The notes below the pieces were generated by a model. It saw only the letters and a list, made by a program, of their open reading frames with translations, did not search any database and was not told where the DNA came from. Positions 36,245-47,860 of a stretch of DNA of 64,000 bases are shown here, one piece after another. A program made the position numbers and the translations under genes. Origin of the DNA: Dimorphilus gyrociliatus. Its lineage: Eukaryota > Annelida > Polychaeta > Dinophilidae. Each line of letters opens with the position of its first letter. The first letter of the stretch is position 1. The stretch covers positions 186,001 through 250,000 of the forward strand of contig CAJFCJ010000020.1 in NCBI GenBank assembly GCA_904063045.1, in the 5' to 3' direction.

Positions 36245-37838
36245 ATGGCACGCATCAGACGGCTCGGGGCCAAGGAGAACACGACCCTTCACCCGGACTT
36301 CTTCCTCATACCGGAACCCACCCCCGATTGGAAATCGGCCAAGGACGAATGGAAATGGGCATGGCATCTTCATTGCTACGGCTTCACTTTTCTCTTTATG
36401 ATGTTGTCATTTCATACAGCATTGTCCCTGGTGGCTTTAAGACGTCGAATCAAGTCACATTGCAGATACGTTGCGCTTAATTCGCTACTTCTCCTCCTTG
36501 GCCTCTCCAGGGCAGTTTATCTGCTTTTTGAAAGATATGAAAGCCTTCAGACTTTTCCTACGCCCCTAAGTCGGCTCCTATTTGGTGTAGCTTTCCCATG
36601 CCTAACTTCGTCTTACAGTCTCATACAGCTAGTTGTTATGAGGGTAACTAAAGTACCAACATCAAATGAGAAGAGGATGAGATCTTACAGAATCCTTGCT
36701 TTTGTCATTACATCTCATTTTAGTGTCGTCGTAGTTGTCGACGTCACTGTTGCTTACAAGAATAGTCTAAAGCTACTACTTCTAATTTGTCAGGCTGTCT
36801 TCATTACTTGGGGATTAGTTCTCTCTTTTACATTCATATATTCTTCGTTCAGACTAACTCAGTTTAGTTCGGAAGCCCATAAAGTCCTCCGTCAGTTGGC
36901 CTATTATCAAAAGAATAGGAAAAATGGCAAAAGAACGCAAATTTTCCAAAGAGTAGCGAAGCCAAGATTAAATGAATCTAGCATGGTGCCATCTAGCGAA
37001 GAAGATGATATGGATTCCTATTTAAGGCAATTTGGCGAAGATATTATCCGTAAAAGACACTCGAATAAAAAAGGAAGAGTAAATAAGTGCGATTCTAACT
37101 TGTCTACAAGTGGTGACTGTCAGGACAGTTCTAGACCACCATCACCAAAGGTTTTATTTAGAAATTCGACATGCGTGGTCGAACTTCAAGATATTACTGT
37201 GGAAGAAGGGGGAAGTCGAACAAGTTTAATCAGAACAGAGCGGGGCATCTCCAACCCAGCTTTTTCAAACGGTCACGATCAAAGTGAAGTTCAAGTTTTG
37301 CTCACTGATTGCGAAGATGAAAGGCACATCAGTGATAATCGTCACGAGACGGCAGATGACAGCGGATATAGTGCAGATGGAGAACTTAACGAAGGACAAT
37401 TGAGTGATGTAGACGAGACGAGGGAAACGCCCGAATACACCTTAAATAATTCTGAAAGGACAATATCTCTCCAGAGAGTTAAGCAAGGCAGAATCTTAAA
37501 GACTGTCCTTAAATCATCCTACGCGGCCACCTTATGTACTTTTCTAGCGTGTATTCTAAGATTATACGGTATGTTTGGTGTCTATGGAGTCTTGTCTAAT
37601 GAACACAAGCCAGAGCCTTGGCCGTGGTTCGTATATCAGACGTTCTGCAGGTAAGATATACTACAGATGGCGCGTCAAACAAATTTCTCCAACATTTTTT
37701 TCTTATTATTACTACAGGCTAACTGAAATAGGAATATCCTTTTCCATATCAGCCATTGCTCATCGAATGAACAAACACAAATACGCAATCAGCGAGTTTT
37801 ATAGGAATTGCAAACTAATCTGTGATAAAGGGGATTAA
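36245..37838 (+). CDS. Multi-pass membrane protein, PRRT3/PRRT4-like
   Basis: There are two exons, 36245-37650 and 37718-37838, joined at phase 2 over a 67-bp intron, giving 508 residues from the first in-frame ATG. An AG acceptor sits just before it (36234-36235), so a 5' exon may exist. The membrane core matches the proline-rich transmembrane protein 3/4 domain: W..AW.LH.YGF, five hydrophobic segments between residues 35 and 220, and LGLSRAVYLL. Near the end WPWFVYQTFCRLTE and a final segment complete the domain. Between them is an inserted, Ser/Glu-rich cytoplasmic loop of about 200 residues (roughly 220-415), much longer than expected for a simple linker. Vertebrate members have a proline-rich N-terminus that is absent here. 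Molecular function is not established for the family. It converges on the SDR gene with 43 bp between stop codons. Confidence 0.75.
37665..37673 (+). promoter_or_regulatory. CTCF-like core motif inside intron
   Basis: AGATGGCGC lies 15 bp after the donor site of the 67-bp PRRT-like intron, where sequence is usually unconstrained. Confidence 0.3.
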
Positions 37839-37881
37839 ACTTTGAAGGGGTTTGTTTCAAGCTTTCTCTAAATCATGCAAA

Positions 37882-39310
37882 CTAAAAATAATGGTGGTAT
37901 AACTTTTCAACGATCTTTCCATAAGCTTCCGTTAATTTTTCAATGTTACCTCTGTAACTGATTTTTGATTCGACAAGTTCGAACTTAGAATTCCGAAAAC
38001 CACCGGAATTGGAGAATATTGCTTCGATTACAAGTCCTGCCGATTTTTCCGGATTCTTAAAAAAGAGTACGGAAATCGTTCGCAAAATGCATCCGGCGAA
38101 ACCTTCGAAGCTGCGAACTAGTCGGGTGTTCGTTGGTCCTGTAGAAGTATATTAAATTATTATAAAATTTTAAATATATTTTGTACTTTATCGTTCTTTT
38201 GTAAATGTCAATAGTAAAAAAGAGATATTAACATATTTTGAAAAAAATAATCCTAAAAAAGCCAATGAATTTACTACATTGTGTTCAAAAGAAAATTCCA
38301 ACCTGGATTTACGTGTGTAACATTTATTTGCTTGTTTATTTCTTTGCTGTAAAACTTGCTGCAGCAAAGATACGTGGCCAGTTTGCTGCAGCTGTAAACT
38401 TCATATCTTCCGGGCCATTTCCCACCTTTTTTCTTGAAGAATAAATTATCAAATTCGGGATTAGCCGTTTGCACGCCGTCGGAGGATACGTTAATTACAT
38501 TCAGCAATTTGTTCCGTTGACTGAGTAACTTGCAGAGTAAGACGGCGGAAAGAAAATTAACTTGCATCGTTCGTTCAAACCCATCCTTCGTAATTATCAA
38601 TTTATTTTCCATAGTCGCTAAATATCACGTAAAAAATGCACTCTAAAATTCTTATTATAAATGACACAGGTCGTTTTGTACCTGCATTGTTGATTAATAC
38701 ATCGATAAAGACGTACTCGTCCAGCACCCTCTTTGCTAAAGCATTTACCTCATGAAAACTAGCCAAATTCGCTTGATAACTATCAATTCTTTGGCAATGA
38801 GTATCCAGAAATAGCCTAGCGGCTGTACTGGCTGACTTTTCGATCGTCGAACAAACGACTATCACATGGGCGTTTCTCTTCAAACATTCTTTAGCTACTT
38901 CGTAGCCTATTCCTCCATTGGCGCCTATTCATCAGGCGAAAATATAAAAGATGTACCAATTTATCTCAGACATAAAAAAAATACCTAAGCTAATAGATTT
39001 AGGGGAATCGTGGAGATTTATAGAGATATAGACAATATCTTTGGAATACAAAGTTAATATAATAAATATACTAAGTACAAGTTACGTTGAGAATGCTCTA
39101 TAAACTATAAATATAAACTAAATATATACCAGTTATCAAAATTCTTTTTCCATCTAAAATTTTCCCATGGGTCTCGAGCAGGCTTTGCGAACGTTTACCT
39201 TTTACAAACAATAAAACGACAGCTGTTACAGTTCCAACGATGAAATAAAGTGGATAATTGTTTGAAACGCCGTCCTCGTATATTCTATAGAATTCGATTA
39301 TTCGATTCAT
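37882..39310 (-). CDS. Membrane-anchored short-chain dehydrogenase/reductase, retinol-dehydrogenase-like
   Basis: Four exons, 39310-39130, 38924-38682, 38617-38303 and 38138-37882, all joined at phase 1, give 331 residues. An N-terminal membrane segment (about 20-37) is followed by the Rossmann motif TGANGGIG (60-67), the acidic NLAS step, NNAA at 139-142 (NNAG in most members), VSSD with catalytic Ser at about 186-187, and the active-site pair Tyr216-Lys220 (YSCSK). VNPG follows at the usual place. It should be an NAD(P)(H)-dependent oxidoreductase of retinoids, lipids or steroids, anchored in the ER or mitochondrial membrane as in RDH11-14 and DHRS proteins. The exact substrate cannot be told. 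Its start codon lies 137 bp downstream of the stop of the Kv gene on the same strand. Confidence 0.88.
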
Positions 39311-39411
39311 ACCTAACCACAGTCTGGTACGAACTGGTTGGTCTGTTTAATGCTTAATTCGACTAATTACTGCAAGTGTTTAGGAAACACGATACGAATT
39401 GCGTGCAGAGA

Positions 39412-39417
39412 TTTATT
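39412..39417 (-). terminator. Poly(A) signal of the minus-strand Kv gene
   Basis: AATAAA on the minus strand, 30 nt past the Kv stop codon and about 100 bp before the SDR start codon. Confidence 0.45.
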
Positions 39418-39447
39418 CTAATAAACATCATACCGCATATAGACGTT

Positions 39448-40902
39448 TTATAAACACCCTCTCCCAGTGATTCTCTTATAGTAAACAGCGAAATTATTAA
39501 CAATAACTGGTAATGGAATGGCGAGGGTAAACACTCCTACAACAACGCAAGCGGCTCCAACCAATTTACCCCAGTAACTAGAAGGGACGACGTCTCCGTA
39601 TCCGACCGTCGTCATAGTTACGACGGCCCACCACCTAGAAAACATGCTTTTTCAGTTTCTCTCCCTATTAAATGTCTTGTTTCGCAAATATACTTACATT
39701 CCTTCCGGTATGGATTGAATCTGAGAATCTGCTGTTGAAGATTCTGCATAGTAGATAGCCCCTGCAAAAATTGTCGCACCAACGCAGACGAAGAATATAA
39801 ACAGCCCTATTTCCCTCAGGCTGGCCTTTAGGGTCATACCTAAAACGAGGAGGCCTTCAAAGTGCTTCGATAGCTTGAAAACCCGGAATATCCTTAATAC
39901 TCGGAGAAAAATTAGTGGTGAACCCTTTTTACCTTCGGGACATTCGTTACTTATTAGAGAGACGATTAATCCTATATAATAGGGTATAATTATGACAAGA
40001 TCAAGGATATTCAATAGATTTTTTGCAAAATCCAATTTATCCGGGCAACTACCAACTCTGAAAATGAACTCTATGCTAAACCAAAAAATACAAATCGTCT
40101 CTATGATAAAGAACGGATTCTCAAAATTCTGAACCAATTTGTTATCAGTGTTGTTTCTGCATTGTAGTGCGGAGTAAGACGGAATAGTCTCCAAACAAAA
40201 AGATATAATCGACGTGACGATAAAGAGAACAGACAAGATTCCAATGACTTTAGCGTAGGTTGATGAATCAGGATATTCGAATAATCTCCAAATAAATCTT
40301 TGCATGGGCCTACGAGGCATTGGAGCTGGTTTAGTATCAATTGGTCCCAAATTTTCTTTTTCCTTGTACCTTGTAATTACGTTCTCATTAAATTCCATCA
40401 TCTGCAATCCTTCAAGAAACGTTTCGGCATGTACATGATAAGGCCTCTTTAAATGACCAGTTTGGTAGAATTGAAAGATACCGTCAAAGCTCGGACGATG
40501 ATGATCGAGGAAATATTCTTTTCGCTTATTATCCCACAATTTATGACGCTTAATCGGATTTCCGAGTATGGTTTCGGGAAACCTTTGCAATGTATTTAGT
40601 CTAGTTTGATAAATCTTTCCCGACACATTTATCGTGACTACGTCCCAATGACTTTTCGGTTCGTCCGGGTAGAGAAAAGTAGCATTCTTTAATTTGTTAT
40701 AATCAGGTAGAGAATGTGTCGAAATCAATTCTCGATGCTCACTATTTAATGCTGATAATACTTCACAACTTCTGGTATTTCTTGCTGAAGGAACACAATT
40801 ATTTGCCACTCTTTTCGGTTCATCTTCAGGAGTCTTTTGAAAGTAAATAGAACTAGAGTCAATCGAATTTCTCACCGTGAATAAACCTCTGCCAGCTATC
40901 AT
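39448..40902 (-). CDS. Voltage-gated K+ channel, Shaker (Kv1) type, divergent
   Basis: Two exons, 40902-39698 and 39634-39448, join at phase 2 over a 63-bp intron and give 463 residues. The start is the first ATG; an in-frame stop lies upstream. It forms a tetrameric voltage-gated K+ channel. The T1 tetramerisation domain (about 85-175; [27 protein letters not shown]) precedes S1-S6. S4 has the voltage-sensor spacing [16 protein letters not shown]. The filter TVGYGD is at 411-416. The S6 gate reads PLP (442-444) where Shaker channels have PVP. The protein ends 19 residues later, so there is no long C-terminal tail or PDZ ligand. The intron falls just before the pore-helix Trp-Trp. It is divergent from the second Kv gene, with 3.9 kb between starts. 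Confidence 0.92.
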
Positions 40903-41382
40903 TTTCTCAACAAGCAAAATATTCCCATAAATCTTTTCTGTAATCCATTATGAGCGTTGAAATCGCTTTACAGGTCTGAGTATTGTATTTAAATTCATAT
41001 CATAAAGTTTTGCCCATACACAACTAAATTAATCGATAATCTAAAGCCTTACTTATATTTACTCTTTTGCTTCGCTAAACTCTAAAAAGCATATTTACTC
41101 TCTATCCTAAAATTTCTCTTGTTTTCACTCAAATTAAATTTTAATCATTAATCCAAAAAAAAAATGTTTTCCAATTATAGCTGTACAACAGAACAGGTTG
41201 TGTGATATGAACATTATTGTATACATTCAAAAGTTTTAAATTACTACAACATGTGTGGATATTCTCTCTTTTTTGGTAAATTAAATATATTTTTTATTCG
41301 AATTTACGGGCTTACTACATAAGTAGGTTCATAGTAAATTGTATAATTGCATAAGAATTGACCGAAGAAAAATACATCCGCA

Positions 41383-41391
41383 AGGTGGCGT
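41383..41391 (+). promoter_or_regulatory. CTCF-like core motif
   Basis: AGGTGGCGT, in the region between the divergent Kv genes. Confidence 0.3.
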
Positions 41392-43836
41392 TGGTTTTAG
41401 AAAAATGCAAAAATAACCCAATATCGTATCGTCATTGACATTTAACGGAAAGTATCATTAAGAAACTCGTTGATGATTAGATGCACCTGAGCAAATTTAT
41501 AATTAAATGGTAAAACGTTATTTAAGTTGGGAACGAAGAAGACACGGAATAAGAAAGAAAGAGACTAAAGGGATAAAATAAAAAAGGCCTCTATAATAGA
41601 CATTTATACAGAGCGGCGGTGAAAACAATTGGCGCCCTTGCAGTCATCGCAATATAATGCTGAGTCTGCTATTTCGCCTTAGACGGCGGCCTTTACCAAT
41701 CAAATGATTAGAATGGTACAGCCTTTCTGCACCCCTTGAGACAACGTCAAATCACGCCATTTGCAAATTTTTTTTAAGGCGTTGATTTTTAGCAGACGAC
41801 CAGTCGATAAAGTCACATTTTGTCCTTGTGGAAAAAGCGATATGTAATAAAACAATGAAAATTACAATACCCTTTGGCTAAAGTACTCTATATATTAACT
41901 GAGTTCTAATAAACCTCACAATCAAACTAGGTATATAGAGCACACTGCACTCGCAGTAGAGTAATTAGTGTTAAACGCCTTATATGTGTGCATATATGAA
42001 AGATATAAGCATATATTCAGTGTATTGTACTTGCAGGGCAATATATTTGTATCTCTCAAAGCTCTAGTATATATATAAATGCATATTATGCAATATATTT
42101 AGTCAGGAGAATACAAATGTTGGAAAGGTCATGGCTCGTCGATGATGATGAGAATGCGATAAGCGAGAAAGAAGGTGATGGATAAGGCTTATCGCGTTAT
42201 ATTGATTGATTACTCACGGCGCACCCGTTCGATTTTCGTGCGTTTGTCAAAAGAGGTCTGAATTGTTTGCTGAATGTTCACGGCGTCATAATTGAATTTG
42301 CGTCCCGCCGTCAAACGTTCGAGTAAACAGAATTAAACGAGTTCAATAGTTAATAGAACTTTTCAAATAAGGCAGTGCCCTCTACAAATTTCATTGTACA
42401 GGGCTTTTCGAAAGAAGCAATAATTCGTATTAGCCACTATAACGACATTATATTACAATCTAGCGTTATATTATTGTTCTATAAAAAGAAAATAGTTTGT
42501 TTGGCGTTCTTTGTCGCCCTGCCAACTGCAATCTCTTGCCAGAAAAGCCAGGTGCCGCACTACAAAGCCTGTACACAGAATTTCTCATGTAGAAAAGGAG
42601 ACGAGAAAAATATTCCTCACTTTCCTATGTAGTATAAACAAAGAATACAACTAACAGAAAACATAGCGAAATCTCCATAAATAAAACTTTTAGAGTAAAT
42701 TAGATTGAAAATTTATGCAGATATAAATTATATGTGTTTTTCCTCTTTTTAATGTATTAAAGTAAATAAGAGCCTCCATGCATATCTTATCTATATATTA
42801 TAATTAAAGAATTATTAAAGTTATATATAAATATGTAAACGTATATGTACGCTATAAATATATAGTATATAATAATGCATGAGAGAGGAATACAAGTTTT
42901 ATTTCATATTGATATATTAATATTATCTTTCTTCGTAACGTATCAGTTATTGAGATTACATAAAGAAGTAGCGGTTCTAACGATAAATACAGAAGGGCTC
43001 AGGTGTAGTAGCGGGCACTCGAGACGTCCAACGCAATAAAGAGTCGCCCAGAAAGCCATATCTACTACAAAAGAATAGAGCTTTACAGTATACATTCAAA
43101 GTTGCGAAAAATTCGCAGCACGTTTAAAGTAATCAAATATACAAACGATGACTGATTATTTGCGCGACCTTTAGTCGTCGGCCTAACCGGTTCACGGCTA
43201 GTCAATCCACGGCATCCCTGAACGTGATAGGGAAATGATAGACGCGGCGTTCCCTTAGTTGCATAAAAAAGAGCTTTTTAAAAAATTTAAAAGAGTATTT
43301 AACGTTTTTAAATGAAAAAGTGACGACCAGTCAATAAATCAATGCGTCTGCAAGCTTATACCGCCCGACTTTGCTAAAGTGGGTGTGAAATTGCAACGCT
43401 TCGAAACGTAGCCGACAACCAACTGCAATTTTTGCGAGGCGTTTTTTTTTTAACTTTTAGGAAGAACGAAGAAAATTTATTTCTTTCGAAGACCAGCTGC
43501 GTCTATTTCCTTGCTTTTTCCTCCTACCATCCCTTTTTTCTCGCTTTTTCATATTTATGAATAAATATATGTTTATTTATACGCTTAGAGTTTCAATATA
43601 TGCTTGACTAAACGTAATATTCTAAAAAGGTTTTTTTGCTTTTTTTTCACTCACGCGGTTTTTCATTGACGGTTTGTATTTGAAAAAAAGGCAACTTTTT
43701 CCGTTTTTCTCATCTGATTCTCATCTTGTTTATCCATTTTAAAAATTAGATATTCCGTACACCATCCTTCATTCAGTTTACTTACTTATATCCGAATCGA
43801 TCACCCGCTCTATTCATATGTGTATAAATGTAGATA

Positions 43837-43839
43837 TTA

Positions 43840-43872
<33 letters not shown>
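43837..43872. repeat. TA dinucleotide repeat
   Basis: Nearly pure (TA)n tract. Confidence 0.9.
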
Positions 43873-43874
<2 letters not shown>

Positions 43875-44734
43875 TATGCATATAGTCTTATAGCATATAT
43901 TTGACGAATACAAATACATCTATCAATGTATATCGCCTACACGGTATGTATATTCTCTAATTCATAGAAGGAAATGAACAACACATCAATGTCTATATTA
44001 TCACATATGTGATGCAATATACTCTCCCATTGTAACTATATTATGCGTAGTTAAGGATAAAGGGTTGATATAGTGTTACAATAGATATATGTATAGGTTA
44101 TTTAACGGAAAGTAACACGATTTCATAAGTCTCACAAATAGGAGGCGTATGGTCATCAATATTTTGCTGCGTACGTGTTTAGAAAAAAATCTATGTAAAT
44201 CGAATAAATCGAGAACTTCTATCGTTATATGCTTAACATATAACAATAGATCAGGTGATGACGATAATTGCATGAAATTTTCAAAAGGTTCTATTCATGT
44301 GTAATATGTACATGATCGTTTATACATATGCGATTGTAGCGCCGTCAATGTTCTACATGAGCGAACTGTCTAATGAGCTCCAAGGAGCTAGAGAGGCGAG
44401 AGGCGTCGTTCTCCTTTTTAGTAATTAGACGGCTATCTCAAAACGGTCGCCTAACTAAATCCCATGAAAGAGTAATAGAATGAATTAGAAAGCAGGCGGA
44501 TTGCACGGGATGCCGAGAAAATTCGATTGGTGCGCACTTTATTAGTAAAAAAGCTCATATCGGTTTAGACGACCGCCGCGCGTTTTCTCGAGCGCCGTTT
44601 GTGCTCACAGCCAACTAAAAGAAAAAAGTGCCTGAGAGTGAGAGTTAGCGAGAACTAACGGGAATAAGACCGACAGAGAGAGAGAGACAGGGGAGAGAGA
44701 AAGAGAAAAGAAAAATTTCGCTCATTCGATCGCT

Positions 44735-44743
44735 CGGTGGCGC
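44735..44743 (+). promoter_or_regulatory. CTCF-like core variant near Kv start
   Basis: CGGTGGCGC, 80 bp upstream of the start codon of the plus-strand Kv gene; one mismatch to the AGGTGGCGC core. Confidence 0.25.
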
Positions 44744-44822
44744 TAGAAGACGGCTGTTTACCGCAAAATTTTGCAGTCTGCTCAAAAGAAGCGCGCGTTT
44801 CGGCGTTTCGTAATGGATAGTA

Positions 44823-46232
44823 ATGTGGAGTAGCGGTGCGAGTATCTCGACCCAGTCGAAGTCGAAGAAGAGCGGAAAGAAAAGTACGGACGGCGAAGAT
44901 GAGAATCCTCTGGCGGTCGCCGAACAAGCTAAGCTGCTTACGTACAAAGGAGGAGATAACGCCCGCAGCAACCACGTCAAACAACGCCGACTTGCCAACG
45001 ACGTTTTGGAGGAGGGTATTAGCAGCGGTGGACTTGCCGAAGGTTTTGACGAGCCTTCGACATCAGTCAACCGAAGGCAGACTCAGCATGATTGTAAACG
45101 CTGCGGCTGTGAGAGAGTTAGAATCAACGTTAGTGGGCAATACTTTGAGACCAGAGTTGGTCTGCTCAACCGGCATCCGGATACCCTGCTGGGAAATCCA
45201 AAGAAAAGGGCTCAATTCTACGACAGAACTAGGGATGAATTTTTTATAGATCGCCACCGGCCGGCTTTTGAGGCGATATTCTCATATATACAATACGGCG
45301 GTAAGCTTCGGCGACCGCACAACGTCCCCGACGATGTCTTCCTGGAGGAAATACACTTTTATGAACTCGAAAAAGAAGTTGTCGAGGAATATAGACGTTC
45401 TGAAGGCTTCATACCAGAGGAGGTTCTATTACCTACGAATCCCTGCTTTAAAAAGGTCTGGATGCTTTTCGAATATCCTGAAACGTCCGCATTCGCCTTT
45501 TTCATTGCCCTATTATCTGTTATTACTACTGTCACGTCTATCGTCCTGTTCTGCGTTGAAACGCTCCCCATTTTCTCCATGACGCATTGCGAGGGCAACG
45601 AGGCTCCGAACTTTCTCGATCCGTTTTTCGTTATCGAAACGATCTGCACTGCCTGGTTTACGATCGAATTGTTCGTCCGTTTTATCGTCTGCCCGTCGAA
45701 ATTAGCCTTCTGGAAGGATTTTAAGAATTTAGTCGATGCAACCGCCATCATTCCATACTACGTGACCTTCTTCAACGTTATATCAACAATGAGTTGCGCA
45801 TCAGCCAAATCTAGCGCCTCTCTCGCCTTCCTCCGGGTAATTCGTTTAGTTCGCGTATTCAAATTGACTAAGCATTCGACCGGATTACAAGTACTCGTTC
45901 TCACATTCAAAGCGAGTATTGAAGGCTTAGGACTCTTCCTCGTCGCGCTCATCGTTTGCCTGCTCGTCTTCTCCTCAGCAATCTACTATGCAGAATTAGG
46001 AGTCACTGGATCCAAGATCTCCTCCATACCCGACGCTTTCTGGTGGGCCATTATTACAATGACAACAGTCGGATACGGCGACGAAGTGCCTGCCGGACCG
46101 TGGGGAAAATTAATAGGATCGGTTTGCGCTATTGTTGGAGTACTGACACTCGCCATACCGGTTCCAATTATAACAGGGAATTTCAACCGATTCTACTCGC
46201 ATAAGACGGGTCGTGGCAAACATACCGGTTGA
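44823..46232 (+). CDS. Voltage-gated K+ channel, Shaker (Kv1) type
   Basis: This is a complete 469-residue, single-exon frame; a short out-of-frame ATG frame (ATGGATAG...) starts just upstream at 44813. It forms a tetrameric delayed-rectifier or A-type K+ channel. The N-terminus of about 90 residues is basic and polar, with no clear inactivation ball. T1 is at about 95-182 (INVSGQYFETR, LGNPKKR, FIDRHRPAFEAIFSYIQYGGKLRRP, FYEL), a close Kv1 match. S4 is FLRVIRLVRVFKLTKH. The pore is [14 protein letters not shown], with the filter at 415-420. The S6 PVP motif is intact (446-448). The tail after S6 is about 20 residues, without a PDZ ligand. Intronless coding regions are common in Kv1 genes. 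G+C content is higher than in neighbouring genes. Confidence 0.95.
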   Translation: MWSSGASISTQSKSKKSGKKSTDGEDENPLAVAEQAKLLTYKGGDNARSNHVKQRRLANDVLEEGISSGGLAEGFDEPSTSVNRRQTQHDCKRCGCERVRINVSGQYFETRVGLLNRHPDTLLGNPKKRAQFYDRTRDEFFIDRHRPAFEAIFSYIQYGGKLRRPHNVPDDVFLEEIHFYELEKEVVEEYRRSEGFIPEEVLLPTNPCFKKVWMLFEYPETSAFAFFIALLSVITTVTSIVLFCVETLPIFSMTHCEGNEAPNFLDPFFVIETICTAWFTIELFVRFIVCPSKLAFWKDFKNLVDATAIIPYYVTFFNVISTMSCASAKSSASLAFLRVIRLVRVFKLTKHSTGLQVLVLTFKASIEGLGLFLVALIVCLLVFSSAIYYAELGVTGSKISSIPDAFWWAIITMTTVGYGDEVPAGPWGKLIGSVCAIVGVLTLAIPVPIITGNFNRFYSHKTGRGKHTG

Positions 46233-47565
46233 AAATTTTTGAGGAAAATCAACACGAATCGAATCCTACGAGTGACAAATCGAAACATAGTGAACGAAAA
46301 AAATAAGCAAACGCATCTGCAGAATCTATACTCCATGTATTTAAACTAAAATAATTTAAAGAAACAAAAAGACAGTTTTTTTTTGTTAAAAAACTATATG
46401 AATTCTTCTAGACTATACCGGTTCGCTCAGGTAAGCATTTAATTAACATTCCTGTTAAAAGAGAAAAATGTTGGAGCGCCTGTCGTTCGAAAAATGCTCA
46501 AAGCGATTACAACAACTGCACATCCTTATTATCCATACTCCCCTCCAGGCCAAACTGTCTCTCATGTAAATAGCTATAGAATATAGTGTCTTCCCTTGTT
46601 GTTTATTATACAAAGAGAAATTTAAAAAAAGAACACGAAATAGCGCTAACAAAAATTGGAGGCTGTGAAAGAATCACGACGAAATGGTCTGTATAAAATA
46701 TTCAGGACGCGCGATCGTTTGACAGAAGAGAAACAGCGTCGCTCAAGCGTTTCTCGTTTTGACGGAGGGTCGTGTTAAAGCGTTATATAGTAGATATACG
46801 TGCAGATGCTCCGTTTTAATCTAATCGAGCGGTCATGACCGTTTATAGGTCATTTCATACGGTTGATTGAACGGTGCACTATCTTATATACAAGTATATT
46901 GTACATTGTAAATGTAGTGCATATGCGGTAACAATATTTATACATATAAACTCGGTTGGGTGTACAAAAAACTACAATAGCCGACGGCAAAATATTCTCC
47001 CCCTCCGCAAAACTCTTCCCCTCGAGAATGACTTCTCGAGACGTCTATAGATGCTTATTTCACGGCCGTCGCCATTCGGTTGTTTACATTTTGCTTGCCC
47101 CTTCTCGTGCGGGGACTCGTTAAGGCTTTTACAGATGCGACCTCTTGCCGTCCCTGAGGAGCCGTCATCGCTCTTCTAATTGACTCGGTAAAACACGCCT
47201 GTAGCGCTCATAAGCCGACTAATGACGATAGCGGTCAATGTATAACGAAAAAAAGGCAGTCAGTGTTTACGTAGACTGTTTACAGAACTGTACAAAACCC
47301 TTGTATATATTCGTCGCAATTGCTGCCTCAATTCAATCGCCGACACGGACTGTGTCAACAAGGCTAGAAAAATGTCGTTTTCTCCTAGTAGAATTCGTGA
47401 CGAAAGAGGATCTGAAGAGATTCGTTCTTTTTACACTCTAATCATTCTTTTCACTTTATCCGCCTCCAAAAATTATATACGCCTCTCATTATCTTATAAA
47501 AATATAGTCCTATTGTCTTTTTGTTATATTCGATAGTTAACAAAGGAAAATAATTTTTTTTATTT

Positions 47566-47666
47566 ATATATAAATGTATATACTGTATAGATTATATTGT
47601 AATTTTATGTAATATATACAGTATATATATCTATATAATAGCACGTGTATTACTTCTCCCCCTCCC

Positions 47667-47706
<40 letters not shown>

Positions 47707-47860
47707 CACATATATACAGTATATATATATATAAGAATATATAAATACACATTTATATAATATATTTACGTATACATCAAAATATACAGACAATTTCACG
47801 ATATATTTATATATATATATATATATATATATTGCCTGTTTATAAATAAATATATATATA
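47566..47860. repeat. Extended TA-rich arrays
   Basis: About 300 bp of interrupted (TA)n with three or more TATACTGTATA/TATACAGTATA palindromes. Confidence 0.9.

Larger units (their letters stand above)
40903..44822. other. Non-coding stretch between divergent Kv genes
   Basis: Shared upstream region of two Kv genes. It is AT-rich with a TA array at 43837-43872 and CTCF-like cores at 41383-41391 and 44735-44743. Composition becomes G+C-richer from about 44340 toward the plus-strand Kv start, suggesting its promoter or 5' UTR. No coding exon supported. Confidence 0.45.

Noticed and set aside
38641..38681. Read-through extension of SDR exon 2
   Set aside because: The donor at 38681 and the phase-matched next exon restore the SDR fold; the extension does not.
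44836..46204. Frames on both strands overlapping the plus-strand Kv gene
   Set aside because: Shadows of the Kv coding exon.
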